NCBI GenBank assembly: GCA_903912445.1
Contig: CAIWHP010000165.1
Span: forward strand, 1-47,433
DNA length: 47,433 nucleotides
From: an uncultured Lentisphaerota bacterium
Lineage (GTDB): Bacteria > Verrucomicrobiota > Kiritimatiellia > CAIQIC01
Direction of reading: 5' to 3'
The notes below the pieces were generated by a model, which worked only from the letters and a program-made list of their open reading frames with translations, was not told the origin of the DNA and did not search any database. Both the position numbers and the translations under genes were made by a program. Shown here piece by piece: positions 1 through 8,369 of the stretch (positions are counted from its first letter, which is position 1; every line of letters begins with the position of its first letter).

Positions 1-941
1 AGGATGCCGACGAGGTTGCTGATGAGCACCAGCATGATCATGTGGATCGCCCAGCTCGTGAACTTGTAGGTGCCCATGCGGACGTGGCCCAGGTTGTAGA
101 AGAAGAACTGGCCGTACCAGAACAGGCCCGTCACCAGCGCCATCGCCCAGTTCAGCGGCAGGCTGGCTTTCTCAGCGCCCGCAGGCAGCTCGATCAGTTC
201 GCCGAGCGTCCGGTGCCGCGCGTGCAGCCAGAGGCAGTAGATCGCCGTCGTCAGGAACGCGCCGGTGTTGGAGAAGATGTAGACCACGTTGCCGCGCCAG
301 ACGCCGGCGCCGTGCGCGCTGGCGATGTCGGCGATCGGCTCGCCCGCCTCGAGCGCGAAGCCGTAGACGGCGGAGAGCACGCCGGCGAGCAGCGAGAGCA
401 GCAGGCCCTTGAGCATCGAGAACTGGCCGGTGGCCTGCTGGGCGCTCAGGTCGCGCTCCTTCAGGCGGCCCGCCCAGCCCGCGCCGGCGATGCCGAGAGC
501 GCCGGCGAGGATGCCGGCGATGATCCAGTCCCCGCCGGTCTTCGCGAGCGTCACGACGAGCGTGCCCTTGACCAGCGGCGGGATCAGCGTGCCCAGCACG
601 CTGGAGAGCCCGACGGCGATCGCGTAGGTCAGCGAGAAGCCGATGTAGCGGATGGAAATGCCGAACGCGGTGCCGCCGATGCCGTAGGCCGCGCCGAGCG
701 CGAACGAGCGCCACATCGCGTCCTTCGGCGCCTCGCGCAGGACGGCGAACAGGTCCGGGATCGTCAGCCACGCGCCGAGCAGCGGCAGCAGTAACCAGCA
801 GAACGAGGCCTGCGTGAGCCAATAGGTCTGCCACGACCAGCCCTTGACGCGCTTCTCCGGCGTATAGCAGGTGGCGGCAAACGTCGCGCCAATGGCGTGC
901 ATCGCCACGCCCAGCAGCGGATTCGGTGTGATGGGAGTCAT
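1..941 (-). CDS. rhaT: RhaT-type L-rhamnose/H+ symporter (3' end beyond window)
   Basis: Integral inner-membrane sugar transporter of the RhaT family, which imports L-rhamnose with protons. The 313 visible residues (start MTPITPNPLLGVAMHAIGA) show about nine to ten hydrophobic segments. They contain family signatures I recognise from Escherichia coli RhaT: an early KRVKGWSWQTYW block (residues 31-42), GIGGTAFGISIRYIG (87-101), a GRLKER loop (158-163) and the late block LFWYGQFFFYNLGHVR (273-288) followed by SWAIHM. Start at ATG 941, with GAGGG a few bases upstream. The C-terminus lies outside the window. A sugar importer beside a run of secreted fucosidases and arabinofuranosidases suggests it takes up a released deoxysugar. 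Whether that is rhamnose or fucose cannot be told from sequence alone. Confidence 0.9.
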   Translation of the reverse strand, partial: MTPITPNPLLGVAMHAIGATFAATCYTPEKRVKGWSWQTYWLTQASFCWLLLPLLGAWLTIPDLFAVLREAPKDAMWRSFALGAAYGIGGTAFGISIRYIGFSLTYAIAVGLSSVLGTLIPPLVKGTLVVTLAKTGGDWIIAGILAGALGIAGAGWAGRLKERDLSAQQATGQFSMLKGLLLSLLAGVLSAVYGFALEAGEPIADIASAHGAGVWRGNVVYIFSNTGAFLTTAIYCLWLHARHRTLGELIELPAGAEKASLPLNWAMALVTGLFWYGQFFFYNLGHVRMGTYKFTSWAIHMIMLVLISNLVGI

Positions 942-1020
942 TGATTTAACCCTCTACTATTGTGAAATTCGGAATACCTTTACATACCTTGCATTACATG
1001 GCGACGATATTGAATTTGCT

Positions 1021-1944
1021 CTATACAGAATATCCATGATGTCGTCGATGATGATAAAAATGCTCCTGGGCTGGTCGAAGCTTTGTTACGGGATCAAACT
1101 GTAGATGCCGGCCAGCATATGATGTCAACCGTAGCGCTTCGGCACCGTTTTCTGTGAAGCGTTTCTGGTTCACTATCACACAAAGATTTTTATCGACTGA
1201 CCAAAGACCTTCGTCAAACATCCAATGCGCACTCTTTGACAACGCCAGCCCATTCTTCAAGTCGTCGTTTCGTGTCTTGGCCCACTCTTCAATGTGCGCG
1301 GCATCGACAATGGCAGCACCGTCATCGGTGATACATCGATACCCGGTGAGCGCACAAGTGTACCGATACTCCGCCACTACTCTAACGGCAAAACGCGCGC
1401 TACGCCCCTTGTAAAGCGCAGCCGCCGTGGCTTCTTTCAGAAGACGGTCACCTAGAGAGTTGGGTTTGGGACCCGCTTGTAACCCGAGACTTTCAAAAAG
1501 CCCTACTTGCTCTATTCGCTCAAAATATTTTGTAATTAATATCATTCGTGCTTTGAGCCGAAAACTTGCATCGAAGAGCAACTCATGGAACTCTGGATTC
1601 AATTCACAAACCGCACAAGTATCTGGTGAAGTGGCCAGTCGCATTTCTACAGTAAGTGCCTCCCAGAACCCCTGTGACTTCAGGTAATAGAAGGGCATTT
1701 TTACGTCCAACCGCGTAGGCCACCGGTCGGCAGTGACCGTACCATAACTGCGAAACCTAAGAACCATGCCCGGACTTCGCGTGATGCTCCGTGATGTCAG
1801 TTCGCCGGTTTCTGCCAAATCAAGAAGAGCTAAAAGGAGCAGTGGCTTGTGTGGTGCTTTCCCACTGCAATCCCCACGACCCGTGGCGGGATTGAGCCGT
1901 GTAAGTTTTCCAAGCCATCGCCTCGTAGTTTCGTCGTCTTGCAT
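1021..1944 (-). CDS. HNH endonuclease (predicted restriction endonuclease type)
   Basis: Predicted cytosolic DNA endonuclease of 307 aa. The C-terminal half carries an HNH_2-like module: CALTGYR (residues 197-203), VDAAHIEEW (213-221), then KNGLALSKSAHWMFDEGL (230-247). H217, N231 and H240 fit the HNH catalytic and metal-binding positions. The N-terminal region has the APHKPLLLLALLDL block (30-43) often seen in COG3440-type predicted restriction endonucleases. ATG 1944 is preferred because AAGGA sits six bases upstream; ATG 1947 is the alternative. It begins 34 nt after the URO-D-like gene. The DNA is visibly richer in A/T than its neighbours, and no methyltransferase or other defence gene is adjacent, so it looks like an insertion between the transporter and the polysaccharide genes. 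The DNA target is unknown. Confidence 0.85.
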   Translation of the reverse strand: MQDDETTRRWLGKLTRLNPATGRGDCSGKAPHKPLLLLALLDLAETGELTSRSITRSPGMVLRFRSYGTVTADRWPTRLDVKMPFYYLKSQGFWEALTVEMRLATSPDTCAVCELNPEFHELLFDASFRLKARMILITKYFERIEQVGLFESLGLQAGPKPNSLGDRLLKEATAAALYKGRSARFAVRVVAEYRYTCALTGYRCITDDGAAIVDAAHIEEWAKTRNDDLKNGLALSKSAHWMFDEGLWSVDKNLCVIVNQKRFTENGAEALRLTSYAGRHLQFDPVTKLRPAQEHFYHHRRHHGYSV

Positions 1945-1978
1945 CATCAATCCTTGGAGTTTTCCTTCTGAAAACTGT

Positions 1979-3181
1979 TCATTTCTCCTCGAACTCGCGA
2001 AGCGCAAGCGGATAGTTGCCGAATTCGCGGACCAGCTTGACGATGTAGTCATAGGTCTGGCCGGAGACGCTGCTGCTGACGGAATGGTCGGACTGGAAGA
2101 TATAGCCGCCACCCTTCGCTGCATTCAGCTTGCGCAGCACCTCGCGGCGGATCGCGGCGCGGTCGCCGCTCTCCCAGACCTGGATGTCGCTGTTGCCGCA
2201 GATGCCGAGGCGTTGTCCGTATTGGCGGCGCAGTTCGACGGCGTCGAGGCCAGCCTTCACTTCGAGCGGATTATAAGCGTCGAGGCCCATCGCGATGTAG
2301 TCGGGCAGAATCGCCTTCACGTTGCCGCAGCCGTGGTAGATCACCGGCAGGCCGTGCGCATGCGCGAGCGCGATCATCTGCGCGACCCATGGCTTGAAAT
2401 ACTCGCGCCAGTAATCCGGCGCCATGAACGTGCATTGCTTGAACGCCACATCGCCCCAGATCACGAAGCCGTCGAGCAGCCCCGTGCCGGCGGCGAGCTC
2501 CGCCTTGGCCAACTTCAGATAGAACGCGCCGAGCCGGTTGATCACCGCGCCCATCGCCTCCGGTTCCTCGCCCATCCAGATCATCGCGTTCTCCTGGCCG
2601 ATCAACCGCGTCAGGCATTCGCTCGCCTCGATGATGCTGCCGTAGACCGGGAAATCCGGGCGCAGCGATTTGACCGTCTCGATCCACGGCGGCGTGTTGC
2701 GCTGGAAGCCATCGCCGACGCCGGCGATCTGGTTGTCGCCCGCGCTGAAAAAGCGGCGCTGATCGGTCGGCGAATCGAATTCGACGCGTTGCAGCTTCTC
2801 GAACGTGTCGGTGTCCCACGCGCGCATCTCGGGCATCGGATAGGAGAAATGCTTGTGCATCTCCGCGCCGAAGCCGGTCTTCACGACGACTTCCTCCGCC
2901 GTCTCCTTGAGCGTCTCGAACGGACGGATCCACGGATCGAAATTCGGCACGGTGACGATCCAGTCGAGGTCGTAGTGATAGTAGGGATTCGCGTCCGGCG
3001 CGAGGCCCAGTTCCTGCCGCCAGCGCTGGATGAAGCCGCCCCAGAAGAAATCGCTGACCGGCACGCGGTCGGGTTCCTCGTGCCGCAGCGCCTTGTTCAT
3101 GCGCTCCAGCTTGCGCAGGGTGTTGGGCTTGCGCCCGGTCGTGTCGGCAGCTTTGCCGATGGTATCGAACATGCCACTCAT
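1979..3181 (-). CDS. Uroporphyrinogen decarboxylase (URO-D)-like protein
   Basis: Cytosolic 400-aa protein without a signal peptide, matching the URO-D/MtaA superfamily (COG0407). The body has the (beta/alpha)8 pattern, including VYGSIIEASE (about residues 189-198), a long WGDVAFKQ...YWREYFKPW segment, VIYHGCGN and ICGNSDIQVWESGD near the end. True uroporphyrinogen decarboxylases are heme enzymes. Relatives such as MtaA and CmuA move methyl groups between corrinoids and carriers, and many members in polysaccharide clusters of PVC bacteria have no known role. ATG 3181 has GGAG nine bases upstream and lies 11 nt after the previous stop, so it is probably co-transcribed with the secreted enzymes. 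A heme role is unlikely because no heme genes are near. A methyl-group role is an inference. Confidence 0.85.
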   Translation of the reverse strand: MSGMFDTIGKAADTTGRKPNTLRKLERMNKALRHEEPDRVPVSDFFWGGFIQRWRQELGLAPDANPYYHYDLDWIVTVPNFDPWIRPFETLKETAEEVVVKTGFGAEMHKHFSYPMPEMRAWDTDTFEKLQRVEFDSPTDQRRFFSAGDNQIAGVGDGFQRNTPPWIETVKSLRPDFPVYGSIIEASECLTRLIGQENAMIWMGEEPEAMGAVINRLGAFYLKLAKAELAAGTGLLDGFVIWGDVAFKQCTFMAPDYWREYFKPWVAQMIALAHAHGLPVIYHGCGNVKAILPDYIAMGLDAYNPLEVKAGLDAVELRRQYGQRLGICGNSDIQVWESGDRAAIRREVLRKLNAAKGGGYIFQSDHSVSSSVSGQTYDYIVKLVREFGNYPLALREFEEK

Positions 3182-3192
3182 GGGGGGCTCCT

Positions 3193-5322
3193 TTATTCCA
3201 GCTCGAGACAAACCACTTCGCTGACCGGCACGCGGGCCAGCGTGACCTCGACGCCTTGGCGGTCGGCACGAACGCGCAGCTTTTCGCCGGCCACCAGTGC
3301 GCGGGCGGCGGCGACTTTCAGCGGCAGGTTCAGCCGCACGGTCACGTCGGTCAGCGGGACCGGATCCTCGTGAAACTCCGGATGCGGCGGCGCCTTGCGC
3401 ACCGGCGAATAGTTGATGACGTGGACCAGGTAGCGCTTCTGCGCCGCCTGATGTGTGAGGGTGACCTCCGTCGAGAGCGGCGCGCTGGTGCGGATGAGGC
3501 GCTGCGGAAGCACTTCGCCGAGGAGCTTCTCGAACGCGGCGCGATAGATCCAATAGCCGTTGCGGTAGTAGCTCTGCCCCACCGGGAACGCGATCAGCCC
3601 GACCCGCCCGCTGCGCGCGAGCGCGGTGTAGTCGGTGAGGTGATCGAACGGCGTCTGCTTGTGGCTGGTGAAGTGCTCGGCGGTGCGCTGGAATTTCGGT
3701 TCGCCCAGCGCCGCCAGCGACGCAGCCGCGCCCGCGGCCTTCCACTGCGAGGCACCTTCGTAGAGCGCGTACTCATAGGTCGGGATATCGCCAGTGAACG
3801 GCACCTGCGGCACGAGATAGGCCGGCTTGAATGGCGAAGCGCCGGCATAGGTCAGGCCGTAGCGCTCCAGCCAACTGTTCGTTGCGCCGGCGGCGAGGCC
3901 CGCCTCGTGGCAGACGAGCACCGCCCCACCCTTCGCGACAAACGCGTGCAGGCGCTCGACCGTTGCGGCGTCGGGCCGAAAACCATCGGGCAGCACAACG
4001 AGCCCGTAGCGTTCCCATTCCTGGCTGGGTTCGACGACGTCGAACTGCAGGCGCGACTCCAGCATCAGCTTGGTCAGGCCGTAGAGATATTCATCGCGCA
4101 GCCGGTCAAAGGGCACGGCGGGAATCAGCATGGCGGCCTCGGTCACCGGCGCCGCGCCTTCGAGGTAGGGTTCCAGCGCCTTGATGCGGCCATAGGATTT
4201 GCCGATCACGTGATAGACCGCCGGGTCGAGGCGGCCGGTCGGCGGCATCTGGTCGCCGATGTCGCAACGCGCGGCGTTGGCGACGATGCTCGCCAGCTCC
4301 ACATCGAGCTGCTGCGGCAGCTTCAGCCCGCCGAAGTCGGCCCACGAGGTGACGAAGCGGCCGGACATGCCGTAGACGGGCAGGCCGAACGTGCGCTGGT
4401 AGCGGATTTGCATCGGCGCGTAGAAGTAGCCCCAGCCCGCGCCGGTCGGCAGCGCCTCGATATCGATGTTGTCGAGCAGCCCGGCGCGCTGGCTGACGCA
4501 GGCGAGGCCGATGTCGTTGAAGTCCACCTGGCAGCCGGGGCGGGCGGAGCGCACAAGGTCGCGCATCCGCCGGTGCCAGCCTAGGAAGAGCTGGTTCTTG
4601 TGCGCGCGCTGCGCCTCGGCATCCTTCGGGTCCTTGCCCGCGGCCGCGAGCTGCCTGCGGCATTCCGGGCAGTAGCAGTCGGGACCTATCGGTTCGGCCA
4701 TGTCGAACCACGCGCCGTCGAGTTCGTATCTGCCGACGAACTCGCGCGTGTGGTCGTCCATCAGCTTGCAGAACGGCTCGTGCGCGAGGCAGAGCGCGGT
4801 CCAGCCCGGCGTCTGCCCGGCCTTGGGCAGATAGTTCGAGCCGTCGCGCTTGATGACGAGCCAGTCCTTGTGCGTGCTCGCCAGATGATGGTCCCACGTG
4901 GTGCAGTAGTAGGCATAGACGGCGATCTTGCGCGCGCGGCACGCCTTGACCTGCTCGCCGAGCAGGTCGAACGAGAGGCCCGGATGCACGGGGCCAAACT
5001 TGCTTGGGTAATAGAACAGGCCGTGCATGTCCTTGGCGAACACGACGACGGAGTCCACGTTGCCCGCCAGCAGCCGGTCGCCGAACTCGTCGGCGTTGAA
5101 CTTCTCGCCGATCTTCCCGATGTGCGCCGTGTTGTGGAAATCGAGATGGATCTTCCGCCACGGCCGCTTCGGCAGCGCGGCGAACCGCGGATCGATCCAC
5201 GGCTTGAGCGGCAGCGGTGTCTCCGCCGCCGCGCGCAGCGGCAGCGCATGAACCGCCGCGACGCCCGCGGCCATCACACCGAGAAATTCACGCCGATTCA
5301 GCCCGTTCGTGGTGTTGCTCAT
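3193..5322 (-). CDS. Tat-exported GHL6/GH42-like putative glycoside hydrolase
   Basis: Exported protein of 709 aa. The N-terminus has a twin-arginine motif (NRREFLG, residues 9-15) followed by a hydrophobic alanine-rich stretch, so export is probably by Tat. Residues about 55-385 form a TIM barrel of the GHL6 / GH42-like type, with FAKDMHGLFYYPS, IAVYAYYCTTWDHH and the strand YELDGAWFDMAEPIGPDCYC, which ends in a CxxC pair. Residues about 390-600 resemble the GH42 trimerisation (class I amidotransferase-like) domain (YGLVVLPDGF...GGAVLVCHEAG), and a beta-sandwich follows. Related GH151 proteins are alpha-L-fucosidases, which would fit the cluster, but the substrate is not proven. The start is ATG 5322 with GAAGGAG upstream, two bases after the GH127 stop, implying translational coupling. 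Confidence 0.75.
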   Translation of the reverse strand: MSNTTNGLNRREFLGVMAAGVAAVHALPLRAAAETPLPLKPWIDPRFAALPKRPWRKIHLDFHNTAHIGKIGEKFNADEFGDRLLAGNVDSVVVFAKDMHGLFYYPSKFGPVHPGLSFDLLGEQVKACRARKIAVYAYYCTTWDHHLASTHKDWLVIKRDGSNYLPKAGQTPGWTALCLAHEPFCKLMDDHTREFVGRYELDGAWFDMAEPIGPDCYCPECRRQLAAAGKDPKDAEAQRAHKNQLFLGWHRRMRDLVRSARPGCQVDFNDIGLACVSQRAGLLDNIDIEALPTGAGWGYFYAPMQIRYQRTFGLPVYGMSGRFVTSWADFGGLKLPQQLDVELASIVANAARCDIGDQMPPTGRLDPAVYHVIGKSYGRIKALEPYLEGAAPVTEAAMLIPAVPFDRLRDEYLYGLTKLMLESRLQFDVVEPSQEWERYGLVVLPDGFRPDAATVERLHAFVAKGGAVLVCHEAGLAAGATNSWLERYGLTYAGASPFKPAYLVPQVPFTGDIPTYEYALYEGASQWKAAGAAASLAALGEPKFQRTAEHFTSHKQTPFDHLTDYTALARSGRVGLIAFPVGQSYYRNGYWIYRAAFEKLLGEVLPQRLIRTSAPLSTEVTLTHQAAQKRYLVHVINYSPVRKAPPHPEFHEDPVPLTDVTVRLNLPLKVAAARALVAGEKLRVRADRQGVEVTLARVPVSEVVCLELE

Positions 5323-5324
5323 GG

Positions 5325-7151
5325 TCAATTCTCCTTCTTCTTGCTGGCTCCGGTTAACAGTTCGTCATCCACCGCGCCATCGAAATCGCGCAGGCGGAAA
5401 TAGGTCGCCTTGCCCGCGGGATCGGGAAACTCGGTGAGCGTGAGTTCATAGTCGGCTTTCTTACCAAGGCCGAAGCCGGGTTTCCATGCTTGAATACGGC
5501 AGCCGAGGCCATCGGGCCGGACGGCGGTGCTGGGCACCGGCGCGGCAAGCGATGCAGGGTTGAGCGCAATATAGCCGAGCGCGGTGCCGTCGAGTTTGGC
5601 GAGCGCCGGATTTTGCGCCGGGTCGAGGCAGAAGACCTGCGGCCCGCGCATCACCGCCACGCGCCCGGCCTGACGCTGGCGGCCTTGGACCAGCCGCCAT
5701 GGCATCGGCAGTTCGAGCGTGACCACGTCGCCGGTTTTCCACTCGCGCTTGAGTTCAAAAAATGTCCCCGGTTGCAGCGCGCCGCCGACGCCTTGGCCGT
5801 TGACCGTCACGCTGGCGTTCACCGCCCACGCAGGAATGCGCAGGCGCAGTGCGAACGTCGCGGGCTGCGCCGGCTCCACACCGATGCGCACGCGGCCGGA
5901 ATTTGGATAATCCGTTTCCTGCGTGAGCCTCACCGGCAGCTTCTCGTTGAGCTTCAGCGTCGCCTGCGCCGGCGTGTAGAGGTTCACCGTGACACCGTCG
6001 GCCGCGCGGTAGAAGACGAAGGTGGGCAGCTCGGCGATGATGCGGCGGAAGTTACACGGACAGCAGTAAGTGTCGGTTTTCCAATAGGTGCGCTCGCCCT
6101 CCAGCGGCGCGAAGTAGCGCAGGCGGCGGCCGTCGGACGACTGCGACGCGAACAGCGCGTTGAAAATCACGCGCTCCATCAGATCGCCGAGGCGCGCGTC
6201 GGCGTCGAGGCGGAGCAGGCTGTCGAAGACGCGCAGTTGATAGGCGAGCGCGCAGGTCTCGCCCACGTCGCCGCGCGCGTCCTGGTCGCCGGTCCAGATT
6301 TCGCACTGCCCGCAACTGCCGGTGATCAGCATCCCGTCGTGGCGCGTCATGAAAGCGTGCGCGCGCCGTGCCGGGCGGAGCAGTCCCTCGGCCGGCTGCA
6401 GGCGCTGCAGTTCAAGCTGCGCGAGGCAGCGCGTCAGGTAGGCATAGACATGGCCCTCAATGCCGGCGCGGCGGCCGACGACAATGCCGAGATCCCACTC
6501 CGGCAACGCGCGCATCCGGGTGACGAAATCGAGATAGGACCTCTCGCCCGTCGCGCGGTGCAGCGCCAGCAGCGTGCGCTCGATCCCGGTAAACGCGACG
6601 TGCGGCGCCACCTCCGCGCCGACGCCCCAATTCGGCGGCAGCACCGACCAGTTCTTGACGAGATAATCCGCCGCCTTGCGCGCTGCGGCGAGCGCCTCGG
6701 CATCGCCGAAATACTCTTGGTCCGCCAGCAGCGCCAAGATGATGTAGCCCATCTCGTGTACATCCCACAGCGTCTTGATGCGCTTCGCCGGCGGGAGCGT
6801 GCCGATATAACCATCCGCCTCCTGCGCCTTGATGATTTCCGCGACGAAATGTTTGCGCAGCACGTCCACCCGCGGGTCGCCCGTGTAGGCCGCCAGCCGC
6901 ACCGTGGCGTCGAGCGTCTTGCCGAGACCGATGTACTCGCCCTTGCGCGGCTCCTCGCTGAACGGCCGGAGGAAGTCGTGATCGGCATCGAGCTTGAGCA
7001 GGTTGTTGGTGACCGTGATCGCGATGCGCCGCCCGATTTCGCCGCCGACCTTGACCTCGCGCAAGTCGAGCGGCGTCAGCACATCGGCCGCCGCCGGCAG
7101 CGCCGCCAGCAGCAAGGCCGAAATACAGCGCCGGAGGAAGATGATTTTCAT
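5325..7151 (-). CDS. GH127 beta-L-arabinofuranosidase (DUF1680 family), exported
   Basis: Secreted or periplasmic retaining glycosidase of 608 aa with an (alpha/alpha)6 barrel. It should release beta-L-arabinofuranose. After a Sec signal (MKIIFLRRCISALLLAALPA), the family signatures are present: GSCGQCE (278-284), GETC (297-300) and YCCPCN (362-367). By comparison with Bifidobacterium HypBA1, E298 and C300 match Glu338 and Cys340, and C363/C364 match the zinc-binding Cys417/Cys418 pair, which includes the cysteine nucleophile. Length is normal for the family. The start overlaps the stop of the upstream beta-helix gene in an ATGA, and the stop lies two bases before the next start, so these genes form a tightly coupled operon. 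L-arabinofuranose points to a plant cell wall or similar glycan. Confidence 0.9.
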   Translation of the reverse strand: MKIIFLRRCISALLLAALPAAADVLTPLDLREVKVGGEIGRRIAITVTNNLLKLDADHDFLRPFSEEPRKGEYIGLGKTLDATVRLAAYTGDPRVDVLRKHFVAEIIKAQEADGYIGTLPPAKRIKTLWDVHEMGYIILALLADQEYFGDAEALAAARKAADYLVKNWSVLPPNWGVGAEVAPHVAFTGIERTLLALHRATGERSYLDFVTRMRALPEWDLGIVVGRRAGIEGHVYAYLTRCLAQLELQRLQPAEGLLRPARRAHAFMTRHDGMLITGSCGQCEIWTGDQDARGDVGETCALAYQLRVFDSLLRLDADARLGDLMERVIFNALFASQSSDGRRLRYFAPLEGERTYWKTDTYCCPCNFRRIIAELPTFVFYRAADGVTVNLYTPAQATLKLNEKLPVRLTQETDYPNSGRVRIGVEPAQPATFALRLRIPAWAVNASVTVNGQGVGGALQPGTFFELKREWKTGDVVTLELPMPWRLVQGRQRQAGRVAVMRGPQVFCLDPAQNPALAKLDGTALGYIALNPASLAAPVPSTAVRPDGLGCRIQAWKPGFGLGKKADYELTLTEFPDPAGKATYFRLRDFDGAVDDELLTGASKKKEN

Positions 7152-8134
7152 GGTGTCGTGAATCCTTTCTGAAGCAAAAGTTCCATCGCAGGCGCGGTGT
7201 GTTCGCCGCTATTCTCGAACCCTGCACCGGTCTGGCCGTTGACGAATTTGAGCCGCTCGCCGACGCCGCGACCGAAGCCGAGGCCACGCAGCTTGAGCTG
7301 TTCGCTCTTGTCCTCTGCGCGGACGCCGGACTGCGTGTCGTAGATGGCGCAATCCACAACGCTCACGTGCGCGCCGCCGCGCTTGCCCGGACCGCGCAGG
7401 CGCAAGGCGATCTCGTTATCATGGAACACGCACTCGCGCACTTCGGCATCCACGTTTTCCTTCAGGTTCAGCGCCGCCACATTTTGAATCTGCGCGGGTT
7501 GCCTGAAGCCGTTCATCAGGCAGCGGAATATTTTCAGGACGCAGCGCGGGCCGTCGGCTTTCGTTTTTGTATCCACCGCGTTCTCGCCCGGGCGCTCGCC
7601 GGCCTTGAACCCGGCGGCCGCCGCCGGCAGCGGGCCGGTCCAAAGATGACAGCGCTCGATGGTCACGCTGCCGCTGGAGGCGCGGTCGGGGTCGAACTGG
7701 ATGCAGTCGCCGGACACCAGCCCGATATCGCAATTGCGGATGACCACGCTGCCCCACCGGCCGGCGATGCCGTGCGCGTCGTTCTGCTCCTTGAACGTAC
7801 CGGAGAGCATGTGATGGATGCGGCAGTTTTCGATCACCACGTTCGCACCGAAAACACCGATGGCATTCCCGCTGCCGCCAAAAATTTCGCAATGGCGCAC
7901 GGTGACGTGGTCGGCGGTGATCTTCACCAGATTGCCGCCAGCGCCGCGCCCATCGAGCAGGAAGTTCTCGTAGACGCCAGGCTGGGTGATTTCGAGGCGC
8001 TGGATTTTCTTCGGCTGGTCCAGGCACCCGACCTGCCCGGTCGTGCCGATCGGCGACTGGGCCGCTGCGGATAGCGCAGCCAGCGCCAAGATTCCAGCCA
8101 GCGGACGGAAAATATTCATCCCCGCTTTTGCCAT
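7148..8134 (-). CDS. Secreted right-handed parallel beta-helix protein
   Basis: Predicted secreted 328-aa protein. A signal sequence (FRPLAGILALAALSAAAQ) is followed by short repeating rungs typical of a right-handed parallel beta-helix: VTVRHCEIFGG, VVIENCRIHHM, VVIRNCDIGLV, VTIERCHLW, AEVRECVFHDN and VSVVDCAIYD. Such folds are found in polysaccharide lyases, GH28-like hydrolases and some non-catalytic glycan-binding proteins, and I cannot point to catalytic residues. Start ATG 8134 is chosen because GAGGTG lies just upstream. ATG 8119 is possible but less well placed, and a longer frame upstream runs through a palindrome cluster and is unlikely to be coding. It is the first gene of a sub-operon, preceded by a 235-nt gap with repeats. 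Confidence 0.75.
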   Translation of the reverse strand: MAKAGMNIFRPLAGILALAALSAAAQSPIGTTGQVGCLDQPKKIQRLEITQPGVYENFLLDGRGAGGNLVKITADHVTVRHCEIFGGSGNAIGVFGANVVIENCRIHHMLSGTFKEQNDAHGIAGRWGSVVIRNCDIGLVSGDCIQFDPDRASSGSVTIERCHLWTGPLPAAAAGFKAGERPGENAVDTKTKADGPRCVLKIFRCLMNGFRQPAQIQNVAALNLKENVDAEVRECVFHDNEIALRLRGPGKRGGAHVSVVDCAIYDTQSGVRAEDKSEQLKLRGLGFGRGVGERLKFVNGQTGAGFENSGEHTAPAMELLLQKGFTTP

Positions 8135-8146
8135 AGCACCTCGCTG

Positions 8147-8224
8147 TTTCCAAGGATTGGAAACCGGGAAGCTAGTTTTTTCCAAGCTTGGAAAATCTCG
8201 CGGAACCTATTCCAAGGCTTGGAA
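8147..8224. repeat. Cluster of three TTCCAA...TTGGAA palindromes
   Basis: Three short palindromes lie within 80 bp, upstream of the beta-helix gene start: 8147-8163 (TTTCCAAGGATTGGAAA), 8178-8195 (TTTTCCAAGCTTGGAAAA, a perfect palindrome) and 8210-8224 (TTCCAAGGCTTGGAA). The same motif recurs in the 5' leaders at 27566-27612 and 33891-33937. Function is unknown. Position in leaders would suit an operator or RNA hairpin; dispersal would also suit a REP-like repeat. Confidence 0.85.
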
Positions 8225-8227
8225 AAC

Positions 8228-8261
8228 CACCATTCCACACTAGCGCAAGTGTGGAATGGTG
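8228..8261. repeat. Perfect 14-bp-stem hairpin (intergenic)
   Basis: The left arm CACCATTCCACACT and right arm AGTGTGGAATGGTG are exact reverse complements around the 6-nt loop AGCGCA. It directly follows the three TTCCAA palindromes. There is no T-tract on either side, so a classical intrinsic terminator is unlikely. The right half (GCGCAAGTgtGGAATG) resembles the palindrome at 44732-44767, so it may belong to that repeat family. Confidence 0.8.
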
Positions 8262-8287
8262 TCTCACGCACTTGCGCGGGAAGGCAT

Positions 8288-8312
8288 GGATACCTCAAAC
8301 TGCGGGGTATCC
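8288..8312 (-). terminator. Possible 3' hairpin downstream of the GH43-like gene
   Basis: GGATACC (8288-8294) and GGTATCC (8306-8312) can pair, 58 nt beyond the GH43-like stop on the minus strand. There is no clear run of T after it. It may be a weak terminator or an RNA 3' end stabiliser; the call is tentative. Confidence 0.3.
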
Positions 8313-8369
8313 GGCTCGTTGCCGGACCTTCGCCCGCGCGGTCAGTGCTTGGTGTGGAAGGTCGGCGGT

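Noticed and set aside
172-834. A 220-codon minus-strand frame at the left edge
   Set aside because: Arginine-rich shadow. The correct frame encodes the RhaT-like membrane protein.
1766-3373. A 535-codon plus-strand frame over the URO-D-like gene
   Set aside because: Arginine/alanine-rich shadow of the minus-strand gene; it also crosses gene boundaries.
8147-8261. CRISPR-like array
   Set aside because: The repeats are palindromes of 15-18 bp with unequal spacing, and no cas gene is present.
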